A program made the translations under genes and the position numbers. This document shows positions 19,593 through 28,625 of a stretch of DNA of 64,000 nucleotides, one piece after another. Source of the DNA: Acidipila rosea. Lineage in GTDB: Bacteria > Acidobacteriota > Terriglobia > Terriglobales > Acidobacteriaceae. The number at the start of each line of letters is the position of its first letter. Position 1 is the first letter of the stretch. The stretch covers positions 1-64,000 of the forward strand of contig NZ_SMGK01000007.1 of NCBI RefSeq assembly GCF_004339725.1, in the 5' to 3' direction. The notes below the pieces were generated by a model. That model worked only from the letters and a program-made list of their open reading frames with translations, made no database searches and was not told where the DNA came from.

Positions 19593-19735
19593 ACTCCCCC
19601 TGTATCTACCTGAATGAAAGAAGCTCGTTGTGAAAGATGGCTTAGCCAAAGGCTACCATACCCGCTCGATACGCAGAAGTATTTCTTGGCGTAGAATTGC
19701 TCCTTTTGCAGATGTTTAACAGGGGGATAGAAGGA

Positions 19736-20920
19736 ATGAACTTTGTGCAGAGGCTTCTCGGTTGGGCAGCTTTTTCGTGTTTGATGGTTACGCCATTTGC
19801 CGTCGCGCAGACGCAGTTGGCTGCGACGCCGCCTATGGGGTGGAACAGTTGGAATCATTTCGCGGGCAACGTGACGGACGCGGATGTTCGCGCTGCCGCC
19901 GACGCATTGGTATCCAGCGGGATGCGCGATGCCGGATATATTTACGTCAATATTGACGACACATGGGAAGGGCAGCGCGATGCTCAGGGCGTGATACAGA
20001 CCAATAGCAAATTTCCTGACATGAAGGCGCTCGCGGACTATGTGCATTCAAAAGGGCTGAAACTTGGTATCTATTCATCGCCTGGACCGAAGACCTGCGC
20101 TGGTTATGCCGGGAGCTACGGCCATGAAGAGCAGGACGCGAAGACCTATGCTGGATGGGGGATCGACTATCTGAAATATGACCTCTGCAGCTTCGGAAAG
20201 ATGATGAAGGACGAGGCAGGGGACGACCGCACCAAGGCCTTTGCAATGGAGAAGGCCGCCTACGACAAAATGCATAAGGCGCTTGTCTCCACTGGGCGTC
20301 CGATTGTCTTCAGCATGTGCCAGTATGGTTGGAATAACGTGTGGGAGTGGGGCCCGGAGGTGGGCGGCAATCTGTGGCGCACCACCGGCGATATCAACGA
20401 CCACTACAGCCGGATGACCGAAATCGGCTTTTCTCAGGCAGGGTTGGCGAAGTATGCAGGGCCCGGTCACTGGAATGATCCCGATATGCTCGAAATCGGT
20501 AATGGCGGCATGACCGAAGATGAATATCGCACGCACATGACTCTCTGGTCGATATTGGCCGCACCGCTGCTCGCAGGCAATGATCTGAGCAAGATGACTG
20601 CTGAGACCAAGGAATTGCTGATGAACAAGAGCGTGGTCGCGGTCGATCAGGATCCACTCGGCAAGCAGGGGGATAGGGTATGGGCTGTGGGTCCGATGGA
20701 GCTCTGGTCGAAGCCTCTGTCAGGTGGCGCGAAGGCGGTGGCGCTCTTCAATCGTGCGAGCACTGCACGTGAAATGACGCTCAAACTTTCTGATGTCGGC
20801 GCCTCCGCCAGTGCGAAGTTGGAGGATCTGTGGGCAGGGAAAGTGGTGCAGTCTACCGATGGCAGCTACACGGTTCTGGTGCCCAAACATGGTGCAGTCC
20901 TTTTGAAGGTAAGTGAGTAA
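19736..20920 (+). CDS. Secreted GH27 alpha-galactosidase-like glycosidase
   Basis: About 394 residues. A signal peptide (1-25, ending PFAVAQ) precedes the GH27 barrel. TPPMGWNSWNHF is the family hallmark; the nucleophile is Asp149 in YLKYDLCSF, and the acid/base lies in GHWNDPDMLEIG near residue 248. A C-terminal beta-sandwich follows. It removes terminal alpha-galactose (or beta-L-arabinopyranose, a known GH27 alternative) from oligosaccharides. The ATG at 19736 is chosen because AGGGGG lies nine bases upstream and the leader then starts correctly. It heads the GH27-GH3-GH31 series, although a hairpin separates it from GH3. Confidence 0.93.
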   Translation: MNFVQRLLGWAAFSCLMVTPFAVAQTQLAATPPMGWNSWNHFAGNVTDADVRAAADALVSSGMRDAGYIYVNIDDTWEGQRDAQGVIQTNSKFPDMKALADYVHSKGLKLGIYSSPGPKTCAGYAGSYGHEEQDAKTYAGWGIDYLKYDLCSFGKMMKDEAGDDRTKAFAMEKAAYDKMHKALVSTGRPIVFSMCQYGWNNVWEWGPEVGGNLWRTTGDINDHYSRMTEIGFSQAGLAKYAGPGHWNDPDMLEIGNGGMTEDEYRTHMTLWSILAAPLLAGNDLSKMTAETKELLMNKSVVAVDQDPLGKQGDRVWAVGPMELWSKPLSGGAKAVALFNRASTAREMTLKLSDVGASASAKLEDLWAGKVVQSTDGSYTVLVPKHGAVLLKVSE

Positions 20921-20933
20921 AAGATGCCTTGCT

Positions 20934-20968
20934 GCCGGCGACAGGATCAAGATCCTGTTGCCGGCTTT
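20934..20968 (+). terminator. Hairpin between GH27 and GH3 genes
   Basis: A 15-bp stem (20934-20948 with 20951-20965, one G-U wobble, AA loop) starts 14 bases after the GH27 stop and is followed by only TTT. It is strong enough to act as a terminator or attenuator, so the downstream GH3-GH31 pair may be expressed at a different level. Confidence 0.55.
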
Positions 20969-21023
20969 GCCAAATAATTCGATTTAGTGAATCATGGTCT
21001 GCGGGTCAGCCCCGGAGAATCTC

Positions 21024-23195
21024 ATGAAGTCGAAGATCATCGCCATCTGCTGGACTGGAGTGCTCACTGCCATTCCGCTCTGCGCACAGTCGCAGTATCC
21101 CTTTCAGAACCCCTCTCTTCCAGCCGAGCAGCGCATCACTGATCTGATTTCACGGATGACAATCCAGGAAAAGATCGATTGCCTGGGGACGGACCCGAGT
21201 GTGCCGCGGCTCGGCGTAAAAGGAACGAGGCATGTTGAGGGACTACATGGCCTGGCGCTGGGTGGACCCGGACACTGGGAGGGCCGCAAGGGCGAGACCG
21301 TGATTCCGACGACCCAGTTCCCGCAATCGCGTGGGCTGGGGCAGACCTGGGATCCGGCGCTGCTGGAACAGGCAGCAGCTGTGGAAGGGTATGAAACGCG
21401 CTACGCCTACCAAAGTCCTAAGTACCACCGGGGCGGCCTGGTCGTGCGTGCGCCAAATGCGGATTTGAGCCGCGATCCGCGGTGGGGCCGCAGTGAAGAG
21501 AGCTACGGCGAAGACCCCTATCTGGTGGGAACACTTGCTGTTGGCTTCGTTAGAGGACTCCAGGGGGGCAGTCTGCATTACTGGCAGACCGCTTCGCTGA
21601 TGAAGCACTTTCTCGCCAACAGCAATGAAGATGGACGCGACGGGTCGTCGTCCAATTTTGATACGAGGCTATTCCACGAGTATTACTCGGTCCCTTTTCG
21701 AATGGGTATCGAAGAAGGACTCTCGAATGCCTTCATGACTGCTTATAACGCCTGGAACCACATCCCAATGGCCGCGCAGCCTGTGCTGAAAGATGTGGTG
21801 ATGAAGGACTGGGGATTCAATGGCATTATCTGTACCGATGCCGGCGCCCTGACAAACATGGTGACGGCGCACCACTACTACCCATCACTCGATAAGGCCG
21901 CAGCAGGCGCGCTACACGCAGGGGTCAACCAGTTTTTGGATAAGTACAAGCAGCCAGTGCAGCAGGCTTACGACGAGAAGCTGATTACAGACGCGGAGAT
22001 CAACGAGAACCTGCGCGGTGTTTTCCGGGTGATGATCAAGCTGGGAATGCTGGACCCTGCGTCGATGAACCCTTATGCGAGCATTGGCAGCGACGCGAGC
22101 AAGGGCGATCCTTGGGACTGGGCTGACCACAAAGCACTGGCGCGGAAGGTCACAGATGAGTCAATCGTGTTGCTCAAGAATGATGGCAGCATGTTGCCGC
22201 TTGACGCTACGAGGCTAAGGTCGATCGCTGTCATTGGCCCGTATGCGGACAAGGTGCTGCTCGACTGGTACAGCGGCACGCCGCCATATTCGATCAGTCC
22301 TCTGGAAGGTATTCGTAAGCGCGCCGGGGCAGGCGTCGATGTGCAATTCGCCACGGGCTATGATCTGGATGCAGCAACGGCATTGGCGAAGAAATCCGAT
22401 CTGGCGATTGTCGTTATCGGCAATCATCCGACCTGCAATGCAGGCTGGGCGAAGTGTCCGCTGCCGAGTGACGGGAAGGAAGCTATCGATCGCAAGTCGT
22501 TAACGCTCGAACAGGAAGAGATTGCGAAGCGTGTGTATGCCGTGAATCCTCATACGATCGTCGTGTTGAACGCGAGCTTTCCATTCACCGTGAACTGGAC
22601 GGCCCAGAACATTCCCGCCATTGTAGAGATGACTCACAACAGCGAAGAGGAGGGCGATGGGCTGGCCGATGTGCTGTTCGGCGATTACAACCCAGCGGGC
22701 CGCCTGACGCAGACCTGGCCGGCATCGATGGATCAACTGCCGCCGATGATGGACTACAACATTCGACACGGGCGTACCTACATGTATTTCAAGGGCAAGC
22801 CCCTCTACCCATTTGGATATGGGTTGAGCTATACCTCCTTTGCCTATTCAAAGCTGAAGGTAAGCACATCGAAGCTGAAGGCAGGTGAGAGCGTCGTGGT
22901 CAGCGTGGAAGTGAAAAATACAGGCAAGCGACCCGGAGACGAAGTGGTGCAACTCTATGTGACTCATCTTGGCTCGCAGGTAGAGCGGCCGCTCGAAGAG
23001 TTGAAGGGCTTTGCGCGAGTCAGTATCCCTGCAGGCAAAAAGCGGATGGTAAAGATGCCACTGAAAGCCAGCAACCTTGCCTACTGGGACGATGCGACGC
23101 AGAAGTGGGTAGTAGAGGCAGATCAGGTGGCGATCAAGGTGGGTTCTGCCTCGGACAATATCAAACTGCAGAAAACGATAGAAGTTACAAAGTAG
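21024..23195 (+). CDS. Secreted GH3 beta-glycosidase (beta-glucosidase/beta-xylosidase type)
   Basis: About 723 residues. Signal peptide MKSKIIAICWTGVLTAIPLCAQ, then the GH3 N-terminal barrel with RAPNADLSRDPRWGRSEESYGEDP and the nucleophile Asp272 in GIICTDAGALTNMV. The GH3_C alpha/beta domain follows (VIGPYADKVLLDWYSG), and a fibronectin-III-like domain closes the protein (VVSVEVKNTGKRPGDEVVQ). The order is the standard three-domain GH3 layout. The ATG at 21024 has GGAG upstream; earlier in-frame codons lack signal-peptide character. Thirteen bases separate it from the GH31 gene. The substrate could be xylo- or gluco-oligosaccharides. Confidence 0.93.
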   Translation: MKSKIIAICWTGVLTAIPLCAQSQYPFQNPSLPAEQRITDLISRMTIQEKIDCLGTDPSVPRLGVKGTRHVEGLHGLALGGPGHWEGRKGETVIPTTQFPQSRGLGQTWDPALLEQAAAVEGYETRYAYQSPKYHRGGLVVRAPNADLSRDPRWGRSEESYGEDPYLVGTLAVGFVRGLQGGSLHYWQTASLMKHFLANSNEDGRDGSSSNFDTRLFHEYYSVPFRMGIEEGLSNAFMTAYNAWNHIPMAAQPVLKDVVMKDWGFNGIICTDAGALTNMVTAHHYYPSLDKAAAGALHAGVNQFLDKYKQPVQQAYDEKLITDAEINENLRGVFRVMIKLGMLDPASMNPYASIGSDASKGDPWDWADHKALARKVTDESIVLLKNDGSMLPLDATRLRSIAVIGPYADKVLLDWYSGTPPYSISPLEGIRKRAGAGVDVQFATGYDLDAATALAKKSDLAIVVIGNHPTCNAGWAKCPLPSDGKEAIDRKSLTLEQEEIAKRVYAVNPHTIVVLNASFPFTVNWTAQNIPAIVEMTHNSEEEGDGLADVLFGDYNPAGRLTQTWPASMDQLPPMMDYNIRHGRTYMYFKGKPLYPFGYGLSYTSFAYSKLKVSTSKLKAGESVVVSVEVKNTGKRPGDEVVQLYVTHLGSQVERPLEELKGFARVSIPAGKKRMVKMPLKASNLAYWDDATQKWVVEADQVAIKVGSASDNIKLQKTIEVTK

Positions 23196-23208
23196 AGGAG
23201 CGAGAGTG

Positions 23209-25590
23209 ATGGCGCGAGTAAGAGGTGTCTCCTGTGTATGCCTGCTATTGGGAGCTGCTCTGTTCGCTTGTCTGGATGCTGACGCCCAGAATACGGTGAC
23301 GGTATCGCAGCAGGCCAGTGGAGTGCTGGTCAAGACAGCTACCGATGTGTTGCGTCTGACCGTTTGTAGCCCTACTGTCGTGCATGTAGTCGCAAGTCCA
23401 GATGGTTCCGCTCAGGATGCGACACCGAAACAGCCGTGGCTGACTGGGGCTTGTACGCCGGGAAAGTTCACACTCACGATGCCGAAGGAGACTCCAACCG
23501 CTACGGCGGACAATCACCCTGGGCGGATGAATGATGCTGTGGTTGATACCGGCGAGATTAAGATTCTGATCTCGCTCGACTGGGGCAATCTGGAATTTCA
23601 GGATGAGCAGGGCCATCGAATTCTGCAGGAGTTCCAGGATGAGCCGCGCCGGTATCAACCAGTGACTATGAACGGGGAGCAACTCTATGCGGTGAAAGAA
23701 CGCTTCCACCCGCAGGTGCGCGAGGCGCTGTATGGGCTGGGACAGCATCAGAACGGAGTATTCAACTATCGTGGCGCAACTCTGAATCTGGCACAGATTA
23801 ATACCAGCGTGACGATTCCGTTGATGGTGTCGACGCAAGGCTATGGCCTCTTCTGGAATACTGCGGCGGCATCCTCTTTCGACAATCGCTTTGCTACTGA
23901 GTTGAAGCTGTCAGCGAATGCGGCGCATGCTATCGACTACTACTTTCTTTACGGGCCGGAGATCGACCAGATCGTCCATCAATATCGCTCGATGACAGGC
24001 CATGCGCCGCTCTATGGGGAGTGGGCTTACGGATTTTTTCAGTCCAAGGACCGGTACCAGAGCTCCGATGAACTGCTGAGCGTGGCGAAGGAATATAGAG
24101 ACGCACACGTGCCGATGGATGTGCTGGTGCAGGATTGGTACTGGTGGGTGCGCCAGGGAGATCCGGAGTTTCGTCCGGATGCATACCCAGATGTACCCGG
24201 TCTGCTCGATAAGCTGCATGCCGAGCATGTTCACGCGATGCTGAGCGTGTGGGCCATGATGGACACAAAGTCAAAGAATTATCAGGAGATGAGTTCTGAG
24301 GGGCTGACTATCCCAGGTACAACCGATTACGATGCGACCAACCCGGCGGCTGGTAAGTTCTATTGGGACCATCTGGTCGGGAAAGAATTTGCGCAGGGGT
24401 GGGATGCCTTCTGGCTGGATAGTTCTGAGCCGGAAGTCGCTTATCCGCATGGCGGTGAGAGTGACGCGACTCTGGCTGACAAGAAGCTGTTTCTCGGCAA
24501 TGGCGCGCTCTATACGAATTTGTTTCCACTGATGCACACGGGGAATGTTTACACTAACTGGCGCGCTACTACGGATAAGAAGCGGGTCTTTATCTTGACG
24601 CGGTCCGGTTTTGCAGGCGATCAACGGTATGCCGCGACAACCTGGTCGGGTGATGTCTACAGCACCTTTCAGTCCTTCGTTCGGCAGGTTCCTGCGGGGT
24701 TGAATTTTGCCCTTTCCGGCATGCCCTATTGGACCACCGATATCGCAGGTTACGGACCGCCACTGGCACGGGACACGCATGATCCGGAGTATCAGGAGCT
24801 TTACGCCCGCTGGTATGAATTCGGTGTGTTTTGCCCGATCTTCCGCACCCATGGGCATCGCGCGAACAATGAAAATGAAGTATTCAGCTATGAACCGATC
24901 ACGCCGCTGCTGATCAACTATGACAAGCTTCGTTACCGCATGTTGCCTTACATCTATTCACTTGCGTGGAAGGTGACCAGCGAGGATGGGACCATCATGC
25001 GTCCGCTGGTCATGGACTGGCGGACGGATCGCAAGGTTTGGAACATCGGAGATGAGTTCATGTTTGGACCGGATCTTCTTGTCAGTCCAGTGACGGAGGA
25101 GGGTGCAAAGGAGCGATCCGTGTATCTGCCGCCAGCAGCAAGCTGGTATGACTTCTGGACCGGCAAGCAGATTGCCGGAGATCAGAGAATCTCTGCCAGC
25201 GCGCCTCTTGAGCGGATTCCGGTGTATGTCAAAGCCGGCTCGATTTTACCGCTGGGGCCTGTGGTCGACTACGCAGGGCAGCATCCTGAGGCTCCCATCG
25301 AATTGCGAATTTACCGGGGAGCTAATGCTGCATTCGACTTATACGAGGATCAGGGCGACACCTACAACTATGAGAAGGGTAAGCATTCGGAGATACCGAT
25401 TCAATGGAATGACGCAACCGGAACTCTAACCATCGGATCGAGGCGGGGAACATTTCCAGGGATAGTGAAAGATCGTAAGTTCGAGGTTGTCCTGGTGCAT
25501 GAGGGACATGGAGCGGGACCGGATGCCTCGGAGCATGCGGATCGGGAAGTGAGCTATTCCGGCACCGAGCAAAGCGTCCGCATGAAGTGA
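23209..25590 (+). CDS. Secreted GH31 glycosidase (alpha-xylosidase/alpha-glucosidase)
   Basis: About 793 residues with a signal peptide ending near CLDADAQ. A GH31 N-terminal beta-sandwich (ALYGLGQHQNGVFNYRG) precedes the barrel: MDVLVQDWYWW, then the nucleophile Asp404 in FWLDSSEPE and the acid/base Asp482 in TWSGDVYSTF. Two C-terminal beta domains follow. FWLDSSEPE resembles alpha-xylosidases acting on xyloglucan oligosaccharides, but alpha-glucosidase is possible. The ATG at 23209 follows GAGGAGCGA. Together with GH3 and GH27 this suggests stripping of branched plant oligosaccharides in the periplasm or outside. Confidence 0.92.
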   Translation: MARVRGVSCVCLLLGAALFACLDADAQNTVTVSQQASGVLVKTATDVLRLTVCSPTVVHVVASPDGSAQDATPKQPWLTGACTPGKFTLTMPKETPTATADNHPGRMNDAVVDTGEIKILISLDWGNLEFQDEQGHRILQEFQDEPRRYQPVTMNGEQLYAVKERFHPQVREALYGLGQHQNGVFNYRGATLNLAQINTSVTIPLMVSTQGYGLFWNTAAASSFDNRFATELKLSANAAHAIDYYFLYGPEIDQIVHQYRSMTGHAPLYGEWAYGFFQSKDRYQSSDELLSVAKEYRDAHVPMDVLVQDWYWWVRQGDPEFRPDAYPDVPGLLDKLHAEHVHAMLSVWAMMDTKSKNYQEMSSEGLTIPGTTDYDATNPAAGKFYWDHLVGKEFAQGWDAFWLDSSEPEVAYPHGGESDATLADKKLFLGNGALYTNLFPLMHTGNVYTNWRATTDKKRVFILTRSGFAGDQRYAATTWSGDVYSTFQSFVRQVPAGLNFALSGMPYWTTDIAGYGPPLARDTHDPEYQELYARWYEFGVFCPIFRTHGHRANNENEVFSYEPITPLLINYDKLRYRMLPYIYSLAWKVTSEDGTIMRPLVMDWRTDRKVWNIGDEFMFGPDLLVSPVTEEGAKERSVYLPPAASWYDFWTGKQIAGDQRISASAPLERIPVYVKAGSILPLGPVVDYAGQHPEAPIELRIYRGANAAFDLYEDQGDTYNYEKGKHSEIPIQWNDATGTLTIGSRRGTFPGIVKDRKFEVVLVHEGHGAGPDASEHADREVSYSGTEQSVRMK

Positions 25591-25669
25591 TGAGATTGCA
25601 CTCCCCTTGTATGAAGAAGCGCTGCCATCTGTAGCACCATTTTTTGCGTCTAAGTTGCAGGAGCGATTT

Positions 25670-25888
25670 ATGGCTGGTTCTTGGTTCATCTTTCTCTTGG
25701 GCAGTTGGGTGGGCGTCTTTGTAGGGTTTGTAATTGCGTCGATGCTGGCTGGTCTCAAGCGGAGTGATCTTGAGTCAGCGATAGCTCTCGATCCGGCTAA
25801 TGGCCAAGCCAGACACATCCGTCAGGTCAAGCGAAAGGTTATCGCTCGTCTGCGGCCTGCGGTTCGTCATCATCACTATTCCCACTAA
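25670..25888 (+). CDS. Small membrane protein, DUF3789-like
   Basis: A 72-residue protein starting MAGSWFIFLLGSWVGVFVGF, one membrane segment with small-residue GxxxG spacing, then a basic tail (KRSDLES ... RHIRQVKRKVIARLR). GGAG lies seven bases before the ATG at 25670. The FLLGxxxGxFxGF pattern followed by a KR-DLE tail resembles short DUF3789-type proteins; function unknown. It lies 79 bp after GH31 and is convergent with the next gene. Confidence 0.55.
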   Translation: MAGSWFIFLLGSWVGVFVGFVIASMLAGLKRSDLESAIALDPANGQARHIRQVKRKVIARLRPAVRHHHYSH

Positions 25889-25936
25889 TTGCATTCGGGT
25901 ATGAGTGAGGCCCGCGATGGCCGCGCGGTACTATTC

Positions 25937-27454
25937 TTAGTGCACAAAGGCCGTACGCAGTCCGTTAAAGTCTCCGGAAGGCGAAATTGTCAGGTTCTTA
26001 AGCCGGCGGGTGTGGACCGCGACCGTATCCAGATACCAGAGATCGATTGTTGGCAGATCATGAGCGACGATCTGCTGGATTTGCTGATAGTCCTGCGCCT
26101 GCTTTGTTTGCTGTGAGGATGCAGCGGCATCTGCGAGGAGACGATCGACCTCCGGGTTTTCATAATAGCCGCGGTTTGCCCCGTGAGGCGGAAAGGACGC
26201 CTTTGCGTAGGAATAGCGGAATATATCGGGAGCTTCATTTCCACCGATCCATCGTGAGGGCGCCATCTGAAAAGCGCCGCGCGTGATATCTGCATAGAAC
26301 GTAGCGAACTCAAAGCTTCGCAGATCGAGCTGGATCCCAACCGCCGCAAGCTGCTGTTGTAGAACCATGGCCAGCAGCCGGGTCGTTTCGTCTGTGGAGG
26401 TCTTCATTGCAATGTGAAAGCGTGTCCCCCGGGAATCGCGCGGGTGGCCTGCGCGGTCCAATAATGCATTAGCTGCCTGAGGGTTGTAAGGGTGATGCTC
26501 AACCTCGGCCGTCCACGCCCAATGCTCCGGTGGCAGCAGACTTTCGGCGAGACGTGCTCGTCCATCGAAAAGGGACTGGATGATGAGAGGACGGTTGATG
26601 GCCAGGGCAATTGCCTGGCGAACGCGGATATCGCGCAGCAGCGGGTCGCGGGTATTGAAAGTGATGTAGTTGAGAATGGTCCCGGGACCCGACTCCACGA
26701 TCAGATTATTATTGCGGGCAAGCGCTGCGACCATGTCGGACGGGAAAGCATTGATTGCAAGATCGGCCGAACCTTTCTGCAGTTCAAGTGCCCGAGTGGT
26801 CGCGTCAGGAACGACCGCGAAGCGCACCTCCTGAAGGCGAGGCGGAGCCTGCCAATATGCGGGATTTCGAGAAATCAGAACATCCCTGTCCTGCGCCTGA
26901 CTCACCAATTTGAAAGGTCCGCTGCCGATTGGATGGCGCCAGAAATCGGCGCCGCTGCCATACGGAACAATTCCCGAGGCTCCATCGCAGAGATTCCAGA
27001 GGAAGGAAGAGTCCGGCCTCTTGAGGTGAAAGATGACGGTCAGGCGATCGGGTGTGTCGATGCTCGCTATGGACTGATAGCCATTTGCCTTCACCGTCAC
27101 GACTGTGCCGTTGAGAATGGAGTCGATCGTCCACTTTACGTCGCGCGAGGTCAGAGTACGACCGTCGGTAAAGTGAATGCCCTGATGCAGATGAAAAACG
27201 TAGGTTTGCGGATCAGGCGTTTCCCAGCGCTCGGCCAGCCAGGGCTCTATGCCAAAGTGCTTATCGCGGTGGACCAGGGCATCGAAGAGCAACATATCGA
27301 TACGTTCGGATGGTGCGTCCACTCCAATCCGAGGATCGAGGTTAGTGGGGCTGCTCTCAATGAGTACGGTGACTGTATTTGTGGGCCCAGGGCGGCGATG
27401 GCATCCGCTGAGAAGCATCGGAAGCAGGATGAGCGCGAAGCAAAACTTACGCAT
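25937..27454 (-). CDS. Oligopeptide-type ABC substrate-binding lipoprotein (SBP_bac_5)
   Basis: About 505 residues. MRKFCFALILLPMLLSGC is a lipoprotein leader with lipobox LSGC. The SBP_bac_5 domain is clear: SSPTNLDPRIGVDAPSERI, HLHQGIHFTDGRTLTSRDVKW and DIRVRQAIALAINRPLI. This family binds oligopeptides, nickel or muropeptides outside the cytoplasmic membrane. The frame is open upstream to 27691 inside anmK, but the ATG at 27454 starts the leader exactly and overlaps anmK by 8 bp. No permease or ATPase genes are adjacent. Placement after nagZ and anmK suggests it captures cell-wall peptides, as E. coli MppA does; this is inference. Confidence 0.9.
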   Translation of the reverse strand: MRKFCFALILLPMLLSGCHRRPGPTNTVTVLIESSPTNLDPRIGVDAPSERIDMLLFDALVHRDKHFGIEPWLAERWETPDPQTYVFHLHQGIHFTDGRTLTSRDVKWTIDSILNGTVVTVKANGYQSIASIDTPDRLTVIFHLKRPDSSFLWNLCDGASGIVPYGSGADFWRHPIGSGPFKLVSQAQDRDVLISRNPAYWQAPPRLQEVRFAVVPDATTRALELQKGSADLAINAFPSDMVAALARNNNLIVESGPGTILNYITFNTRDPLLRDIRVRQAIALAINRPLIIQSLFDGRARLAESLLPPEHWAWTAEVEHHPYNPQAANALLDRAGHPRDSRGTRFHIAMKTSTDETTRLLAMVLQQQLAAVGIQLDLRSFEFATFYADITRGAFQMAPSRWIGGNEAPDIFRYSYAKASFPPHGANRGYYENPEVDRLLADAAASSQQTKQAQDYQQIQQIVAHDLPTIDLWYLDTVAVHTRRLKNLTISPSGDFNGLRTAFVH

Positions 27455-28625
27455 AGGTAATGCTTCCAAGGAGCGCAGGACGAGCCGCGCCTGTAGCAGA
27501 GAGAATATTGCCGGGACGCATGTGCCAGGTGTAATAGGCCAGCAGTGCGAAGGCGGCTGACTCTTTTGCTTCGACAGGCAAGCCCAGCTGGCCACTCTCA
27601 AGAATCGTCGCGCCGCGTAGCTCCAGCGTCTCGCGAAGCATTCCGATGAGGGTTGCATTGTGCGCTCCCCCGCCAGAAAGCACATAGTCAATCTCGCCGG
27701 TAATAGTCGGCAATACGAAGCGATCCATGGCCACGGTAATGCTCCGGGCGGTCAGGGCCGTTGCAGTCGCGATGATATCAGCATCCCTGCTGCTTACTTT
27801 GCGGCAGGCAGCGAGAAAGCGATCAACGTAGGCCTCGCCAAATTGCTCTCGGCCTGCGGATTTCGGCGGAGATGCTGAAAAGAAGCGTTCCCTGAGCAGC
27901 GGGCTAAGTACGCGCTCGAGCGGCTCGCCCAAAGCGGCGACTCTGCCTGCACGGTCGTAGCGCTTGTCGAAGAGCCGCTGCATGCAGGCGTCGATGACCA
28001 TATTGCCGGGACCTGTATCAAATGCGAGGACATCCTCAGGAGCGGAGCCAGCGGGAACGCAGGTGAGATTTCCGATGCCGCCGATGTTCTGCAGAACTCG
28101 TGCCCGCCGTGGATGGCGGAAGCAGGTGTAATCGAGGAGTGGGACGAGCGGTGCGCCCTGGCCCCCTGCAGCCATGTCGGCCGGGCGGAAATTTGCAACG
28201 ACGGGTACGCCGTGGGCTTTCGCCAGCAGCGCCGGCTCGCCCAATTGCCATGTGCAGGCAAAGCGGCGGCCTGCATAGCTTGTCTTCGCGCCCTGATGGT
28301 AAACGGTCTGTCCGTGGCATCCGATAAGGTCGAGGGTCGCCGGATGCTTCGCCAGTGTGTCCTTTACTGCGTCTGCGTAAGCAATACCGAGGCGCCAATT
28401 GAGGCGTGCCAGTTCGGCGGTGCTGATTTGTGGGGCATCCATCGATGCGAGTACTGCTGCACGCAAGGCGCCGGGGAAGGAGAAGCCCTGATGCGCGAGG
28501 AGCTCCAGTACAGGCTGTTGGCGGTGGGGAGTAATGCGTACGATGGCGACATCGATTCCGTCGGCAGAGGTGCCGCTCATGATCCCGGCGACAGTCAGTG
28601 CGCGAAAGGGAAGAGGCTTCCTCAT
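27447..28625 (-). CDS. anmK: Anhydro-N-acetylmuramic acid kinase
   Basis: A 392-residue ASKHA-fold kinase that cleaves the 1,6-anhydro bond of anhydro-MurNAc and phosphorylates it to MurNAc-6-phosphate in the cytosol. GIMSGTSADGIDVAIVRI is the N-terminal phosphate loop; LIGCHGQTVYHQ, LQNIGGIGNLTCVP, DTGPGNMVIDACMQ and VLSGGGAHNATLI follow in the family order. The ATG at 28625 overlaps the nagZ stop (ATGA), so the two are coupled. With NagZ it forms two successive steps of peptidoglycan recycling. Confidence 0.96.
   Translation of the reverse strand: MRKPLPFRALTVAGIMSGTSADGIDVAIVRITPHRQQPVLELLAHQGFSFPGALRAAVLASMDAPQISTAELARLNWRLGIAYADAVKDTLAKHPATLDLIGCHGQTVYHQGAKTSYAGRRFACTWQLGEPALLAKAHGVPVVANFRPADMAAGGQGAPLVPLLDYTCFRHPRRARVLQNIGGIGNLTCVPAGSAPEDVLAFDTGPGNMVIDACMQRLFDKRYDRAGRVAALGEPLERVLSPLLRERFFSASPPKSAGREQFGEAYVDRFLAACRKVSSRDADIIATATALTARSITVAMDRFVLPTITGEIDYVLSGGGAHNATLIGMLRETLELRGATILESGQLGLPVEAKESAAFALLAYYTWHMRPGNILSATGAARPALLGSITYA

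Noticed and set aside
27455..27691. Extended N-terminus of the oligopeptide-binding lipoprotein
   Set aside because: The added residues lie inside anmK and precede an intact lipoprotein leader that must be N-terminal.
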